From NCBI GenBank assembly GCA_031385005.1, contig JANNBB010000026.1:160940-224939 (forward strand): 64,000 nt of DNA. Direction: 5' to 3'. Made by a program: the position numbers and the translations under genes. Shown here piece after piece: positions 1 through 7,797 of this stretch. Source of the DNA: JADKIH01 sp031385005 (lineage in GTDB: Bacteria > Bacteroidota > Bacteroidia > AKYH767-A > 2013-40CM-41-45). The notes beneath the pieces are model-generated. The model worked only from the letters and a program-made list of their open reading frames with translations. It ran no database searches and had not been told where the DNA came from. Numbering within the stretch: the stretch's first letter is position 1; each line of letters starts with the position of its first letter.

Positions 1-2
1 TT

Positions 3-827
3 TGTTCCGGCGAATCAGCTATTTTGAATACCGATCAAACATTTGACACCTACAGTTGGAATGATGGAATAAGTATAATTAGCACGAATCAAAATGTTAC
101 TGTTACGCCTACTGCAAATACAATCTATACCCTAACAGTAAGCAACAACGGATGTTCCGGCTCTGCAACATTCGAAATCGATGTAGTTACTTGTGGAGGA
201 AACGTAACATTGAATGCAACGATGTATTTAGAAGGATACTATGCTGCCAGCAATACAGGATTAATGGATAACTATGGGACAGGTGGATGTTTGTTTGTAA
301 ATTCAATATCCCTGAATTCAAATGATGTTGACACTGTTGAAATCAGTATGATGGATGCCGCTACTTATGCATTAGTTGATGCTCAAAAAGGTATTCTACA
401 AGTTAATGGTTCCGTTAGTGTTACATTCAGCCCATTGGTAACTGCCGGAACAGCATATTATATCAGAGTAAAACACAAAAATGCTGTACAAACCTGGAGT
501 GCAAGTCCGGTAATGACGAGTGCGACAACTACATATGATTTCTCAACAGCAGTTACACAAGCTTATGGAAATAATATGGTTCAGACTCAGGATCTCTTGC
601 ATTGGGCATTCTATAGTGGCGACTTATCTGATGCTGGATCTGCTACAATAGGAATTCAAGATGAAGTAATCGAATCACAAGATTATTCAGACATGGAAAA
701 TGCTATATTTATTACATTAGGTGGATATACTTTCGAAGATATCACCGGTGATGGTGTAGTTGAATCGCTGGATTATTCTATATTGGAAAACAATGTGTTC
801 TTTACTATCCAATCCCTGCATCCATAA
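3..827 (+). CDS. C-terminal part of a large surface protein with a dockerin-like end (5' truncated by window edge)
   Basis: The reading frame is open from base 3, so the gene starts outside the window; the TTG at 24 is only an internal codon. The first ~60 residues look like the end of an Ig/PKD-like domain (pattern YTLTVSNNGCSGSATFEI). From about base 195 to the stop there is a ~210-residue module starting LNATMYLEGYY and ending QSLHP. It closes with two calcium-loop-like segments: an expanded one around 618-690 (GDLSDA, then IQDEVIESQDYSDMENA) and a compact one around 735-790 (DITGDGVVESLDYSILENN). The same module ends the giant protein at 27933-43067 and, more divergently, the protein at 26133-27704. 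No T9SS type A or B tail is seen, so how this protein is sorted is unknown. The adhesin-like role is inferred from family resemblance. Confidence 0.85.
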   Translation, partial: CSGESAILNTDQTFDTYSWNDGISIISTNQNVTVTPTANTIYTLTVSNNGCSGSATFEIDVVTCGGNVTLNATMYLEGYYAASNTGLMDNYGTGGCLFVNSISLNSNDVDTVEISMMDAATYALVDAQKGILQVNGSVSVTFSPLVTAGTAYYIRVKHKNAVQTWSASPVMTSATTTYDFSTAVTQAYGNNMVQTQDLLHWAFYSGDLSDAGSATIGIQDEVIESQDYSDMENAIFITLGGYTFEDITGDGVVESLDYSILENNVFFTIQSLHP

Positions 828-850
828 ATTGAAATATTTTTTTACAATAG

Positions 851-880
851 AGGGAGCTGAAAAAATCAGCTCCCTTTTTT
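851..880 (+). terminator. Rho-independent terminator
   Basis: A perfect 9-bp stem (GGGAGCTGA / TCAGCTCCC) with an AAAAA loop is followed directly by a run of Ts. It lies 24 bases after the stop of the first gene. The A run on the other side could let it also serve the convergent gene ending at 936. Confidence 0.9.
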
Positions 881-935
881 ATTTCACAAATGTTTTATCC
901 CATATAAATATTATGGCTTTTCAATTTATATAAAA

Positions 936-1286
936 TCAAGAATAAGACTTCACTCTAAACGTTACAATTTTTTCAATTAAATCAAATGGAATGGGCTTAT
1001 CCAGTGGGAATTGCACAGATCCCTTACCCTGCTTATATTTAGCCAGTTGCATCCTAAATTTTTCATGCCCGGATGGAGTGGCGTAAAAACCAATGTGCTT
1101 CGTATATGCAGCAAAATACACCAGTGGTTTTTTACTATATTTATAAGCAGGCATACCATAGGAAATACTCTCTATTACATTCGGAGCATTCTTTTTTATA
1201 ATTGCTCGGATCTTGTTTAATATCAATTGTAATTCCTGCGGCTGTGAGCCAATGTAAGCATCTACAGTTTGAAAATCACCTTTCAT
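936..1286 (-). CDS. DUF1801 (YdhG-like) family protein
   Basis: This 116-residue cytoplasmic protein has the DUF1801 pattern: an N-terminal helix with VDAYIGSQP, the central ISYGMPAYKY segment, then strands PLVYFAAYTKHIGFYATP and a C-terminal KPIPFDLIEKIV helix. Length and order match stand-alone family members. The biochemical role of DUF1801 is not established; a relation to frataxin-like folds has been proposed. There is no signal peptide. A second DUF1801 gene lies 3 kb away at 4150-4578 on the same strand, but the two proteins are quite different and need not be recent duplicates. The ATG at 1286 is preceded by AT-rich DNA with no Shine-Dalgarno sequence, as usual in Bacteroidota. The gene converges with the one ending at 827. 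Confidence 0.85.
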   Translation of the reverse strand: MKGDFQTVDAYIGSQPQELQLILNKIRAIIKKNAPNVIESISYGMPAYKYSKKPLVYFAAYTKHIGFYATPSGHEKFRMQLAKYKQGKGSVQFPLDKPIPFDLIEKIVTFRVKSYS

Positions 1287-1505
1287 AATTTATGTATTTA
1301 TTTCAACTAATAATTTTAAACTAATTTGTTTACATAAAATTAAAAAAAGTATTATTCACATTAACAAAATAAAAAACAATCATACAGTCAATATATTTCA
1401 GAAAAATACTATTGAATTAATTCCTTTCAATAATTGTTCCAAACTACAATACATCATCTAACATTTGAATTAAAAAATTAAGTAAAAATTATTCCTAATC
1501 CTTCC

Positions 1506-2183
1506 CTAAACCCTATTATAATAAAGCTGTCTGATAGTTGCTAAGTGCGAAAACAAAACCAAAGGTACAATAAAACCGGGGAGCCAATTGAAAGGGAAAT
1601 AAAGCACTGCCATGTTAGCCTGATCGAATGCAAATTGCTGAAATGGAAATGGTGCAGATAAAATTCCATTTATCACAATATTAAACAGCAGAACTAAACA
1701 AATGCCATTCCAGAAAATCAGGAACTTTTTACTCAAACTTTTTCGGATAAAACCCAGATAAAAAACAATTGGCGCAGAAATTCCGGATAAAATATCCAAA
1801 TTTCTCCCCGAGAAAGTCATGAGTTCAGGTACTGCTCTGTTTATATACAGCCAATAAAGTACCACTTCAACGGGAATTCTTATTGTGTGCAAAATCGTAA
1901 GGGTTTTGATGTCGAGACTATCAATGAACTCAAGTCCTCTTGCATTGTTAAAAAGAAAAATAATCAGCAGTAAAGGCGGCAGAACCAAAAGTAAAAATCG
2001 CGGTGGCATTGTATCAGTGATAGTATAAAAGCCGGCAAGACCAAGTCCTGCTTGAAAAATAAGCCAACTGATTAAAATAACCCCTGTATTCCTCGACTGA
2101 ACTGTAGCTTTGTAAAAAATGTAACCGGAAAGAATAGTTGTTAATCCGAATACAATTCCAATATAGACAGGTAAATTATCCAT
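1506..2183 (-). CDS. Hypothetical multi-pass membrane protein
   Basis: I do not recognise the family. The 225-residue protein has about six or seven hydrophobic segments, beginning at residue 5 (YIGIVFGLTTILSGYIFY), with short polar loops and no cleavable signal, which indicates an integral inner-membrane protein. The segments contain scattered prolines and aromatic residues but no nucleotide-binding, metal-binding or catalytic motif that I can name. It stands alone: 220 bases of AT-rich DNA separate it from the DUF1801 gene, and the lipoprotein gene upstream on the same strand ends 31 bases away, so cotranscription with that gene is possible. The start is the first ATG of the frame and is directly followed by the first membrane segment. 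Confidence 0.7.
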   Translation of the reverse strand: MDNLPVYIGIVFGLTTILSGYIFYKATVQSRNTGVILISWLIFQAGLGLAGFYTITDTMPPRFLLLVLPPLLLIIFLFNNARGLEFIDSLDIKTLTILHTIRIPVEVVLYWLYINRAVPELMTFSGRNLDILSGISAPIVFYLGFIRKSLSKKFLIFWNGICLVLLFNIVINGILSAPFPFQQFAFDQANMAVLYFPFNWLPGFIVPLVLFSHLATIRQLYYNRV

Positions 2184-2214
2184 GGATCAGGGAAAAGATA
2201 TTTTGAATCTTAAG

Positions 2215-2547
2215 TTATTTCTTCCAGACTATTTTTACAAACACTGCACTTGAAAATTCCGCACCATTAATTTTAGTATTTCCGATTATTCCGCCCAAAT
2301 GACCGATGGTTTTGCAATCCGCATTTATTACGGCCGAAGTCATATCTGCTCCACAAGTTCCCGGCTCAAATACATAAACGGTTTTGGATTGAAAATTATA
2401 TTCCTTTACAGTTGCATCCTTACAAGTGGCACTTTTACTATAATCTGCAATTTTATCGTTTATGCATGCCGGAGTTTCAGAAATAGATTTGGAACAACTC
2501 ATGAATAAGCCCATAGAAATAATTGAAAATAATTTAATGACATTCAT
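2215..2547 (-). CDS. Small lipoprotein, DUF6970-like
   Basis: The 110-residue product begins with a short hydrophobic signal ending in a lipobox-like LFMSC, with Cys18 as the predicted lipidated residue, so it should sit in an outer or periplasm-facing membrane. The mature part has several cysteines (CINDKI, CKDATV, CGAD, CKTIG) and a KTVYVFEPGTCGADM segment followed by GHLGGIIGNTKING. This order resembles small Bacteroidota lipoproteins grouped as DUF6970; the assignment is tentative and no function is known. It is followed, 31 bases downstream on the same strand, by the membrane protein at 1506-2183. Confidence 0.65.
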   Translation of the reverse strand: MNVIKLFSIISMGLFMSCSKSISETPACINDKIADYSKSATCKDATVKEYNFQSKTVYVFEPGTCGADMTSAVINADCKTIGHLGGIIGNTKINGAEFSSAVFVKIVWKK

Positions 2548-2581
2548 TTTTCAGTATTTGCTTAAAATTAATAAAATACGA

Positions 2582-2755
2582 TTATTGACCAAATTGATTT
2601 TCTGATTTTCTTGAAACGATTAATCTCAACGTGCATGAAAATGTTGGCTGTGTCCTGTAATGACCATACTTTATATCCCATTCTCCATTTTCTAAATCAT
2701 CCCGGAGCGTTTTTACATATTCCTCCTCTAAACCATCCGCGAAATGAATTCCCAT
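2582..2755 (-). pseudogene. Remnant resembling the C-terminus of a SAM-dependent methyltransferase
   Basis: A 57-codon reading frame starts at an ATG 10 bases after the stop of the glycosyltransferase gene. It reads HFADGLEEEYVKTLRDDL, then GEWDIKYGHYRTQPTF and CTLRLIVSRK. It looks like coding sequence rather than chance, and from memory resembles the last ~55 residues of some class I SAM methyltransferases (pattern WDxKYGHxRTxxxFxxxLRLIV). No SAM-binding core is present upstream, because the preceding DNA is the glycosyltransferase gene in another frame. I read it as a gene tail left by a deletion or recombination whose breakpoint lies at the glycosyltransferase 3' end. The family assignment is weak; that it is a protein-coding remnant is more likely. 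Confidence 0.4.
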
Positions 2756-2764
2756 GTGAATTTA

Positions 2765-3826
2765 TTAAAAGTTATCTAATTTACTTGAAAATATTTTTTC
2801 AAAATCAGAATAATAATTAGAGTGATTAAACGAGTTGATAGAATTACGCGCATTTACAGAGAATATTAAGTAATCTTCATTACTCATGGCGTAAAACTGA
2901 TTCAGCTTATTGAAATAATCTATTTCATCCGAACAATAATATCCATTAAATCCATCGACAATAACAGAATTATTTTCCGGCAAATTGGAGCTTAAAACAG
3001 GAATTCCATTGTTTAAATACTGCTTGGCCTTTATTCCTGATTTTGATAACTGTAATTCATCATTGGTTAAAGTAGCTATTCCAATGTCGAAATCCAATAT
3101 CCTGTTTTGAATACCTCTTTCATCATTCCAATCAATAACCATTGGTAGCTCAATTTTAATATTTTTATTTTCTTCAAAGTATTGAAGAATAAATTTTTTA
3201 TCCGATAAATCATAAACTCCTAAAATTTTCAAATTAAAATTGAATGTAAGTTTCTTTAAAGCCGGAAATACAAATTCAATCATGCTTTTCTTTTGGTCAC
3301 CGCCGAAACCGCCAATCCATCCGACTGTAAAAATCGAGTTTTTATTTTTCTTAGATAAACTTAAATCCATTACAGGCGAAGTTGTATGAAAAATATGCTG
3401 ATTGTATTTTTTTAAATGAGACTCAATCAGCTTGCTACCTGCTGATATTTTTTCACAGTGCCCGGCAAAATAGTAGATTGTTTTGGGATCAGATTCCAAA
3501 TAATCAGCATCGTCCAGATCATATACAGAATTCTTACTTCTAACAAGAACGAGCAACTTCAACAAGTTCGCATAAATAAAATTTGAACTTACTCGCTGAA
3601 CGATTATTAATGAATTTCGCCGCCGAAAAAATAAAGCCGAAAAATAGGATTTCAGAAAAAATAAAATAAGTTTAGGAGAATAACCCGGAATTACCAGATA
3701 ACTTTCCACGCCTTTGTACTTCTTAAAATAATCAAGTGGATATTTCGCTCTATATCTGACGCTCGGAGAATCTGTATTATAAAATGAAAACCAGTAAATG
3801 AATTCCAATCTTTTATTCGTTTTCAT
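2765..3826 (-). CDS. Glycosyltransferase, GT-B fold, group 1 (GT4)-like
   Basis: The 353-residue protein has no signal peptide and would act on the cytoplasmic face of the membrane, adding a sugar to a surface polysaccharide, lipid or protein. The N-terminal half has RYRAKYPLDYFKK, IIVQRVSSN and the VYDLDDADYLES segment seen in one Bacteroidota subfamily. The C-terminal half has the GT-B donor-site features: VGWIGGFGGDQK near residue 170, then FDIGIATLTNDELQLSKSGIKAKQYLNNGIPVLSSNLPENN, split here as DIGIAT..., KSGIKAKQYLNNGIPVL and SSNLPENN, with E and G residues in the usual places. Substrate cannot be inferred. It lies in a minus-strand accessory cluster with no other glycan genes, so it may be an orphan. 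The downstream end abuts a gene remnant, which hints at past rearrangement. Confidence 0.8.
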   Translation of the reverse strand: MKTNKRLEFIYWFSFYNTDSPSVRYRAKYPLDYFKKYKGVESYLVIPGYSPKLILFFLKSYFSALFFRRRNSLIIVQRVSSNFIYANLLKLLVLVRSKNSVYDLDDADYLESDPKTIYYFAGHCEKISAGSKLIESHLKKYNQHIFHTTSPVMDLSLSKKNKNSIFTVGWIGGFGGDQKKSMIEFVFPALKKLTFNFNLKILGVYDLSDKKFILQYFEENKNIKIELPMVIDWNDERGIQNRILDFDIGIATLTNDELQLSKSGIKAKQYLNNGIPVLSSNLPENNSVIVDGFNGYYCSDEIDYFNKLNQFYAMSNEDYLIFSVNARNSINSFNHSNYYSDFEKIFSSKLDNF

Positions 3827-3843
3827 TAAAAGTCAGATGTAAT

Positions 3844-4137
3844 TTACGTGTTTCGTTCAGTACCATTTTTAGTCAAAATTTTATAGACGAATAAAACAAC
3901 CATTGTAGAAAATACTAAGTTAGTAAGTACAATTGCCCAAGACGATTCATATACATTTATTCCGATTTTTAAATAGTAAAATAGTCCGGAAACAAGAGCG
4001 ACAGGCGCTTCAATTAAAGATGTAAGCGCACGGATTGGCTTGGGCAAAGACTCGTGAACATAATAAAAACAGTCAAGGAAAATTGACAATAAAACAATTG
4101 TCAAAATAATCTTAATTTGTCTCTTTGAATTAGTCAC
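3844..4137 (-). CDS. Hypothetical small membrane protein
   Basis: Unrecognised 97-residue protein with three hydrophobic stretches: residues ~8-27 (IKIILTIVLLSIFLDCFYY), ~40-58 (IEAPVALVSGLFYYLKIG) and ~66-87 (WAIVLTNLVFSTMVVLFVY), and a polar, charged C-terminus. It is probably a three-helix inner-membrane protein. It ends 17 bases before the glycosyltransferase gene and starts 12 bases after the DUF1801 gene on the same strand, so the three are likely cotranscribed. No motif suggests a function. Confidence 0.6.
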   Translation of the reverse strand: MTNSKRQIKIILTIVLLSIFLDCFYYVHESLPKPIRALTSLIEAPVALVSGLFYYLKIGINVYESSWAIVLTNLVFSTMVVLFVYKILTKNGTERNT

Positions 4138-4149
4138 ATGAATAAATTG

Positions 4150-4578
4150 CTATTTGTTTTTACTGAGCGAAGAAACAATGATTCCCTTTAAAACTTTCAA
4201 GTCGATTTCCTCCAGCATATTAATGTAAAGGCAACCCACACCTGTCTTGTGTTTCCCGAGCTTTTTTAAGGTATCGGCATGTTCCTGAATACCAACGCTC
4301 ACATATAAAGAAAGATTTGCTTTACGCGGAGAGAAGCCTATCCGAAGCCAATCTACTTCCCTGCCTGTAGTTGGACTCTTATACCGCTTAATTCCAAAAC
4401 CTACAATAGAACTGCTCCATAATACCGGCTCCTCTCCGGATGCCTTTTTCATCATTTCCAAAAGCATGAAACAATCTTTACGCTTTTGTTCATCAGGAAC
4501 CTTATTGATAAAATCATCAACACTTGCAGTAGTGGGCTTGGTCTTTATGACAGCTAATTTTGATTTCTTTTCAGCCAT
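4150..4578 (-). CDS. DUF1801 domain protein
   Basis: The 142-residue cytoplasmic protein has a Lys-rich N-terminus and then the DUF1801 pattern: VDDFINKVPDEQKRKDCF, EPVLWSSSIVGFGIKRYKS, LRIGFSPRKANLSLYV, and a final GVGCLYINMLEEIDLKVL. This longer subfamily is common in Bacteroidota and is usually a monocistronic housekeeping-like gene of unknown role. It is the second DUF1801 gene in the window (the other at 936-1286). It starts 55 bases downstream of the VOC gene on the same strand, with an AT-rich leader and no Shine-Dalgarno sequence. Confidence 0.88.
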   Translation of the reverse strand: MAEKKSKLAVIKTKPTTASVDDFINKVPDEQKRKDCFMLLEMMKKASGEEPVLWSSSIVGFGIKRYKSPTTGREVDWLRIGFSPRKANLSLYVSVGIQEHADTLKKLGKHKTGVGCLYINMLEEIDLKVLKGIIVSSLSKNK

Positions 4579-4632
4579 TTGAAATTAATTTAATTTTAAT
4601 ATTAACCCGTATGAAAATGATTATTACGATTA

Positions 4633-5160
4633 TTATTTAGTTGTTTGGGCACCCATCTGTATTCCCATCTTTTCATATTCAATATCATTCGGCTCCCATA
4701 ACTCAAGTTTGTTTCCTTCCACATCGAGGATATGAACAAACTTACCATATTCTACTTCCTGAATCGTATCTAAAACTGTTACTCCGTTTTTTTTCAATTC
4801 CTCAAGCAAAGCTACCAGATTTTCCACTCTGAAATTTATCATGAAGTCCTTTGTAGATGGTTCAAAATATTTTGTTTTTTCATTAAACGGACTCCATTGT
4901 GAAAATCCTTTTTTAGTACTGTCCGCTCCTTGCCACCATTCAAAAACAGCCCCATATTGGTTTGTATTTAATCCAAGATTTTTTTGATACCAATCCCTCA
5001 CCTTGGCCGGCTCTTTACATTTAAAAAAGATTCCTCCAATGCCGGTGACTTTCTTCATTTTTACAGTCTCGCCGGTTTGCTTAGAAATAATCGTCTTCAA
5101 CCCAAATCCAAAACAGAACGATGTTAGAAGACCTAAAATAATTAAGATTGTTTTTTTCAT
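4633..5160 (-). CDS. VOC family (glyoxalase/bleomycin-resistance fold) protein with N-terminal membrane segment
   Basis: The 175-residue protein begins with MKKTILIILGLLTSFCFGFG, a signal anchor or secretion signal, followed by a single VOC domain (residues ~38-165): VTGIGGIFFKCKEPAKVRDW, the W..W strand region, FMINFRVENLVALLEELK, and the hallmark end ILDVEGNKLELWEP. VOC enzymes use paired beta-alpha-beta-beta-beta units to hold a metal; substrate cannot be inferred. A leader on this otherwise cytoplasmic subfamily is unusual, but many close homologues start at a Met equivalent to the internal MKKVTGIGG at residue 35. The shorter start there would give a soluble 141-residue protein. I keep the longer start because the leader is well formed. 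A decayed second VOC gene lies just upstream. Confidence 0.82.
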   Translation of the reverse strand: MKKTILIILGLLTSFCFGFGLKTIISKQTGETVKMKKVTGIGGIFFKCKEPAKVRDWYQKNLGLNTNQYGAVFEWWQGADSTKKGFSQWSPFNEKTKYFEPSTKDFMINFRVENLVALLEELKKNGVTVLDTIQEVEYGKFVHILDVEGNKLELWEPNDIEYEKMGIQMGAQTTK

Positions 5161-5221
5161 GTTGATTGAGAGTTTAATGTGCGTGTAAAATTAAGTGACT
5201 AATATAATAATTTATCATCAC

Positions 5222-5246
5222 CCGCCCTTCGACAGGCTCAGGGCTC
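5222..5246. repeat. CTTCGACAGGCTCAGGG-type interspersed repeat copy
   Basis: The segment CGCCCTTCGACAGGCTCAGG belongs to a repeat type seen dispersed in many bacterial genomes; on the minus strand it encodes PEPVEGR. It directly abuts the 12-bp array. Related CAAGCTCAGC-core copies are clustered at 24.96-25.6 kb. Confidence 0.75.
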
Positions 5247-5247
5247 G

Positions 5248-5379
5248 CTAATAAACCAGCTATTAAGCTCGCTAATAAACCAGCTATTAAGCTAGCTAAT
5301 AAACTAGCTAATAAACTAGCTAATAAACCAGCTATTAAGCTAGCTAATAAACTAGCTAATAAGCTCAATAATAAGCTCG
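5248..5379. repeat. 12-bp tandem repeat array, 11 units
   Basis: Eleven 12-bp units of the form CTAATAAACTAG, CTAATAAACCAG or CTATTAAGCTAG follow each other without gaps, with a degenerate twelfth to 5391. Variants alternate in a partly regular order, which points to block duplications as well as single-unit slippage. Read on the minus strand the units encode LLAS or LIAG. Confidence 0.95.
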
Positions 5380-5612
5380 CTAAAAAATTATACAAATTAT
5401 CAATTTCATCGGTACGAATATAAACCTGACCGTAATTTTCATTCGGTTCTAGCTCCTTAAATTCAAAAAAGTGAATCTGGATATTGTCCTTTTGTACCAT
5501 AAGATAACCATCATTATCCTTATTTCCAAATTTTACAATGAAGTAATTCAAAATTTGAATATACTCAAACATAAAAAAAAATAAATGTAATTTGAGTCAA
5601 TTCTAAAAAAAA

Positions 5613-6260
5613 TTAAAACGTAATCTCTCCTCTTTCAATTTGCAAGACCACGTTTTCAATAGCTTTGTCTTTGCCGGTGGGATCGTATTCTTCTTTGAGG
5701 TCGTGATTAAAAAGTTTGGCTACGCTTTGTGAGAAAAAGGCGTTGAGGGAGCCTTTCATTTGTTTGATGAGATCGAAAGTGGTATTGCCGGTTTCTCTGT
5801 CGATGAGTTTGATGAGCACATTGCCTTGGTTGATAGAAAGTTTTTTTATTTGATCTTCGAAGTCCTTACGCACTTGCTCTTCTACCTGTTTTTTATATTT
5901 TCTTTTTTCCCTATCCGAGCTCATGGTCTGCATGCGCCTGTTCATCTCATTCAGCTTCACCGCTGCGAGACGCGCATAAGGATACACTTTAATCACATTG
6001 AAACGAAGACGGTAATATTCCTTCAGGTTTTTCAGATAATCGGGATTGCCGTAATCGACTACGTTTACTATCGGCAAATTAACGACAGGAATGGTATCCG
6101 TACCTTCAATGATAAAGGGAAGTCGAACTCCTTCTTTCGTCTGTAAGGGTTCTTGAGCAAAAAGTGAGCAAGTTGGTGTATGCAATAAAAAAAGTGAGAA
6201 AGCGAGGCAAACTAAAAAACAGCTTTTACTTTTATGTGGGAAGATTTTCTTGTTTGTCAT
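5613..6260 (-). CDS. DUF4294 domain protein, secreted or periplasmic
   Basis: The 215-residue protein starts with a long signal region (basic MTNKKIFPHKSK, then a hydrophobic run ending near LFAQ), so it is exported. The DUF4294 core follows: IPVVNLPIVNVVDYG, YRLRFNVIKVYPYARLA, a charged helix MNRRMQTMSSDREKRKYKKQ split as MNRRMQTM and REKRKYKKQ, and the end INQGNVLIKLIDRETG, NTTFDLIKQMKGSLNAFFSQ, YDPTGKD. This family is nearly confined to Bacteroidota and its function is unknown. The start lies 4 bases after the stop of the biotin carboxylase gene, so the two are almost certainly on one transcript; whether this has metabolic meaning is unclear. Confidence 0.9.
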   Translation of the reverse strand: MTNKKIFPHKSKSCFLVCLAFSLFLLHTPTCSLFAQEPLQTKEGVRLPFIIEGTDTIPVVNLPIVNVVDYGNPDYLKNLKEYYRLRFNVIKVYPYARLAAVKLNEMNRRMQTMSSDREKRKYKKQVEEQVRKDFEDQIKKLSINQGNVLIKLIDRETGNTTFDLIKQMKGSLNAFFSQSVAKLFNHDLKEEYDPTGKDKAIENVVLQIERGEITF

Positions 6261-6264
6261 TCAT

Positions 6265-7755
6265 CTATTCCTGCGAGAGTCTATTATGTTTCCAATTAGA
6301 AACATTTTTTATCACCGGATTATTTTGATTGTTTACATTTTTCATTCCATGTATTGCTTTTACGGCAAGAATGGCTGCTATTTTCATCTCTTCTTCAGAA
6401 AAAGCGTTATTTTCTCCGGGTTTAAAATATTTCTGGACAAAATGGGTATCAAATTTCCCGCTTACAAATGCATCGTGCCCCATTACGAAACGGCAAAAAC
6501 CGAGGGTGGTGGTAACACCGCTGATCCGGTAGTCGTCGATGGCTCGTTTCATTCGCTCAATCGCTTCCTTACGATCTTTACCATAGGTAATCAATTTGGC
6601 AATCATGGGATCGTAATAGATTGGAATATCCATTCCTTCTTCATAAGCATCGTCCACACGCACTCCGGGTCCCTGAGGAATTACATAGGTACTCAGTTTT
6701 CCGATATCAGGAAGAAAATTATTTTCCGGATCTTCCGCATAAACGCGCGCTTCAATGGAATGTCCATTTATCGATAAATCACTTTGCTGAAAATTGAGCT
6801 TCTCCCCTCTTGCAATACGAATCTGTTCTTTAACCAGGTCAAGTCCTGTGATGTATTCGGTCACAGGATGCTCTACTTGCAAACGGGTGTTCATTTCCAG
6901 AAAATAGAAATTCAGTTTTTCGTCGAGTAAAAACTCAACAGTGCCTGCACTGCGATAACCGACAGCCTTGGCAATCGTCACGGCGCATTGTCCCATTTCA
7001 TTTCTAAGTTCCGGAGTCAGCACCGATGATGGCGCTTCTTCAATTACCTTTTGGTGACGACGCTGTACGCTGCACTCCCGTTCAAAGAGGTGAACCATGT
7101 TGCCATGATTATCACCCAAAACTTGTATTTCGATGTGTCGCGGTGAGGAGACATAGCGCTCAATAAATACGGCACCGTCGCCAAAAGAGGATTTCGCTTC
7201 ACTCACAGCCAATTTCATCTGCTCAATGAATTCATCATCGGAATGAACAATGCGCATGCCTTTCCCGCCCCCTCCTGCAGAAGCTTTTATAAGTATAGGA
7301 AAGCCAATCTTGATTGCTATTTTTCTGGCTTCTTCGACGTCGTCAATTGCCTTTGCTGTTCCGGGAACGAGGGGAACATGGTGTTTTTCTGCCGTTTCTT
7401 TCGCTGCAATTTTACTCCCAACTCTTCTCATAGAGTCGCCGGTCGGTCCAATGAATATAATTCCTGCAGAAGCTACCTGATCGGCAAAATTCGCATTCTC
7501 AGAAAGAAAGCCATAGCCGGGATGGATAGCATCTGCTCCACTATTTTTTGCCGCTGCAATTATTTTTTCTGAAACCAGATAGCTTTGTGATGATGCCGCC
7601 GGGCCTATGCAGATAGCTTCATCTGCATATCGAACATGCAAGGCATTACGATCGGCATCGGAATAAACAGCCACCGTTTTGATTCCCATTTCACGTGCTG
7701 AACGCATTACACGAATGGCGATTTCACCCCGGTTGGCAATGAGGATTTTATTCAT
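6265..7755 (-). CDS. accC: Biotin carboxylase subunit of an acyl-CoA carboxylase
   Basis: The 496-residue enzyme carboxylates biotin with ATP and bicarbonate as the first half-reaction of acetyl- or propionyl-CoA carboxylase. All key features are visible: N-terminal MNKILIANRGEIAIRVMRSA, the ATP-grasp glycine loop ASAGGGGKGM (159-168), VQRRHQKVIEEAPS (230-243) and the EMNTRLQVEHP metal/substrate motif (287-297). There is no biotinyl (MKM) domain, so it needs a separate carrier subunit, which is not in this window. The C-terminal ~45 residues are longer than in E. coli AccC (449 residues), as in many propionyl-CoA-type subunits of Bacteroidota. It lies 42 bases behind sucC and 4 bases before the DUF4294 gene. 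Pairing with a succinyl-CoA gene leans mildly toward the propionyl-CoA form, but this is inference. Confidence 0.92.
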   Translation of the reverse strand: MNKILIANRGEIAIRVMRSAREMGIKTVAVYSDADRNALHVRYADEAICIGPAASSQSYLVSEKIIAAAKNSGADAIHPGYGFLSENANFADQVASAGIIFIGPTGDSMRRVGSKIAAKETAEKHHVPLVPGTAKAIDDVEEARKIAIKIGFPILIKASAGGGGKGMRIVHSDDEFIEQMKLAVSEAKSSFGDGAVFIERYVSSPRHIEIQVLGDNHGNMVHLFERECSVQRRHQKVIEEAPSSVLTPELRNEMGQCAVTIAKAVGYRSAGTVEFLLDEKLNFYFLEMNTRLQVEHPVTEYITGLDLVKEQIRIARGEKLNFQQSDLSINGHSIEARVYAEDPENNFLPDIGKLSTYVIPQGPGVRVDDAYEEGMDIPIYYDPMIAKLITYGKDRKEAIERMKRAIDDYRISGVTTTLGFCRFVMGHDAFVSGKFDTHFVQKYFKPGENNAFSEEEMKIAAILAVKAIHGMKNVNNQNNPVIKNVSNWKHNRLSQE

Positions 7756-7797
7756 CAGGCGAAGGTAGGAAAGGTTTTTGTTTAACTATTCAGCTAA

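Larger units (their letters stand above)
5174..5572 (-). pseudogene. Decayed VOC (glyoxalase-like) gene overrun by a 12-bp tandem array
   Basis: The open frame of 132 codons has only ~65 codons of recognisable protein: LIVKFGNKDNDG-like start, VQKDNIQIHFFEFKEL, then YGQVYIRTDEIDNLYNF, which is the middle of a VOC domain. Both ends are missing. There is no N-terminal half upstream, and the C-terminal half is replaced by about 45 residues of LLAS/LIAG repeats encoded by a 12-bp array, then PEPVEGR from a CTTCGACAGGCTCAGGG element. A hydrophobic product of this kind is unlikely to fold as an enzyme. The gene was probably a cytoplasmic VOC protein paired with its neighbour at 4633-5160. The array keeps the frame open because its unit is a multiple of three. 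Confidence 0.75.

Noticed and set aside
6250..6777. A 175-codon plus-strand frame opposite accC
   Set aside because: It is antisense to a clearly functional enzyme and shows no domain.
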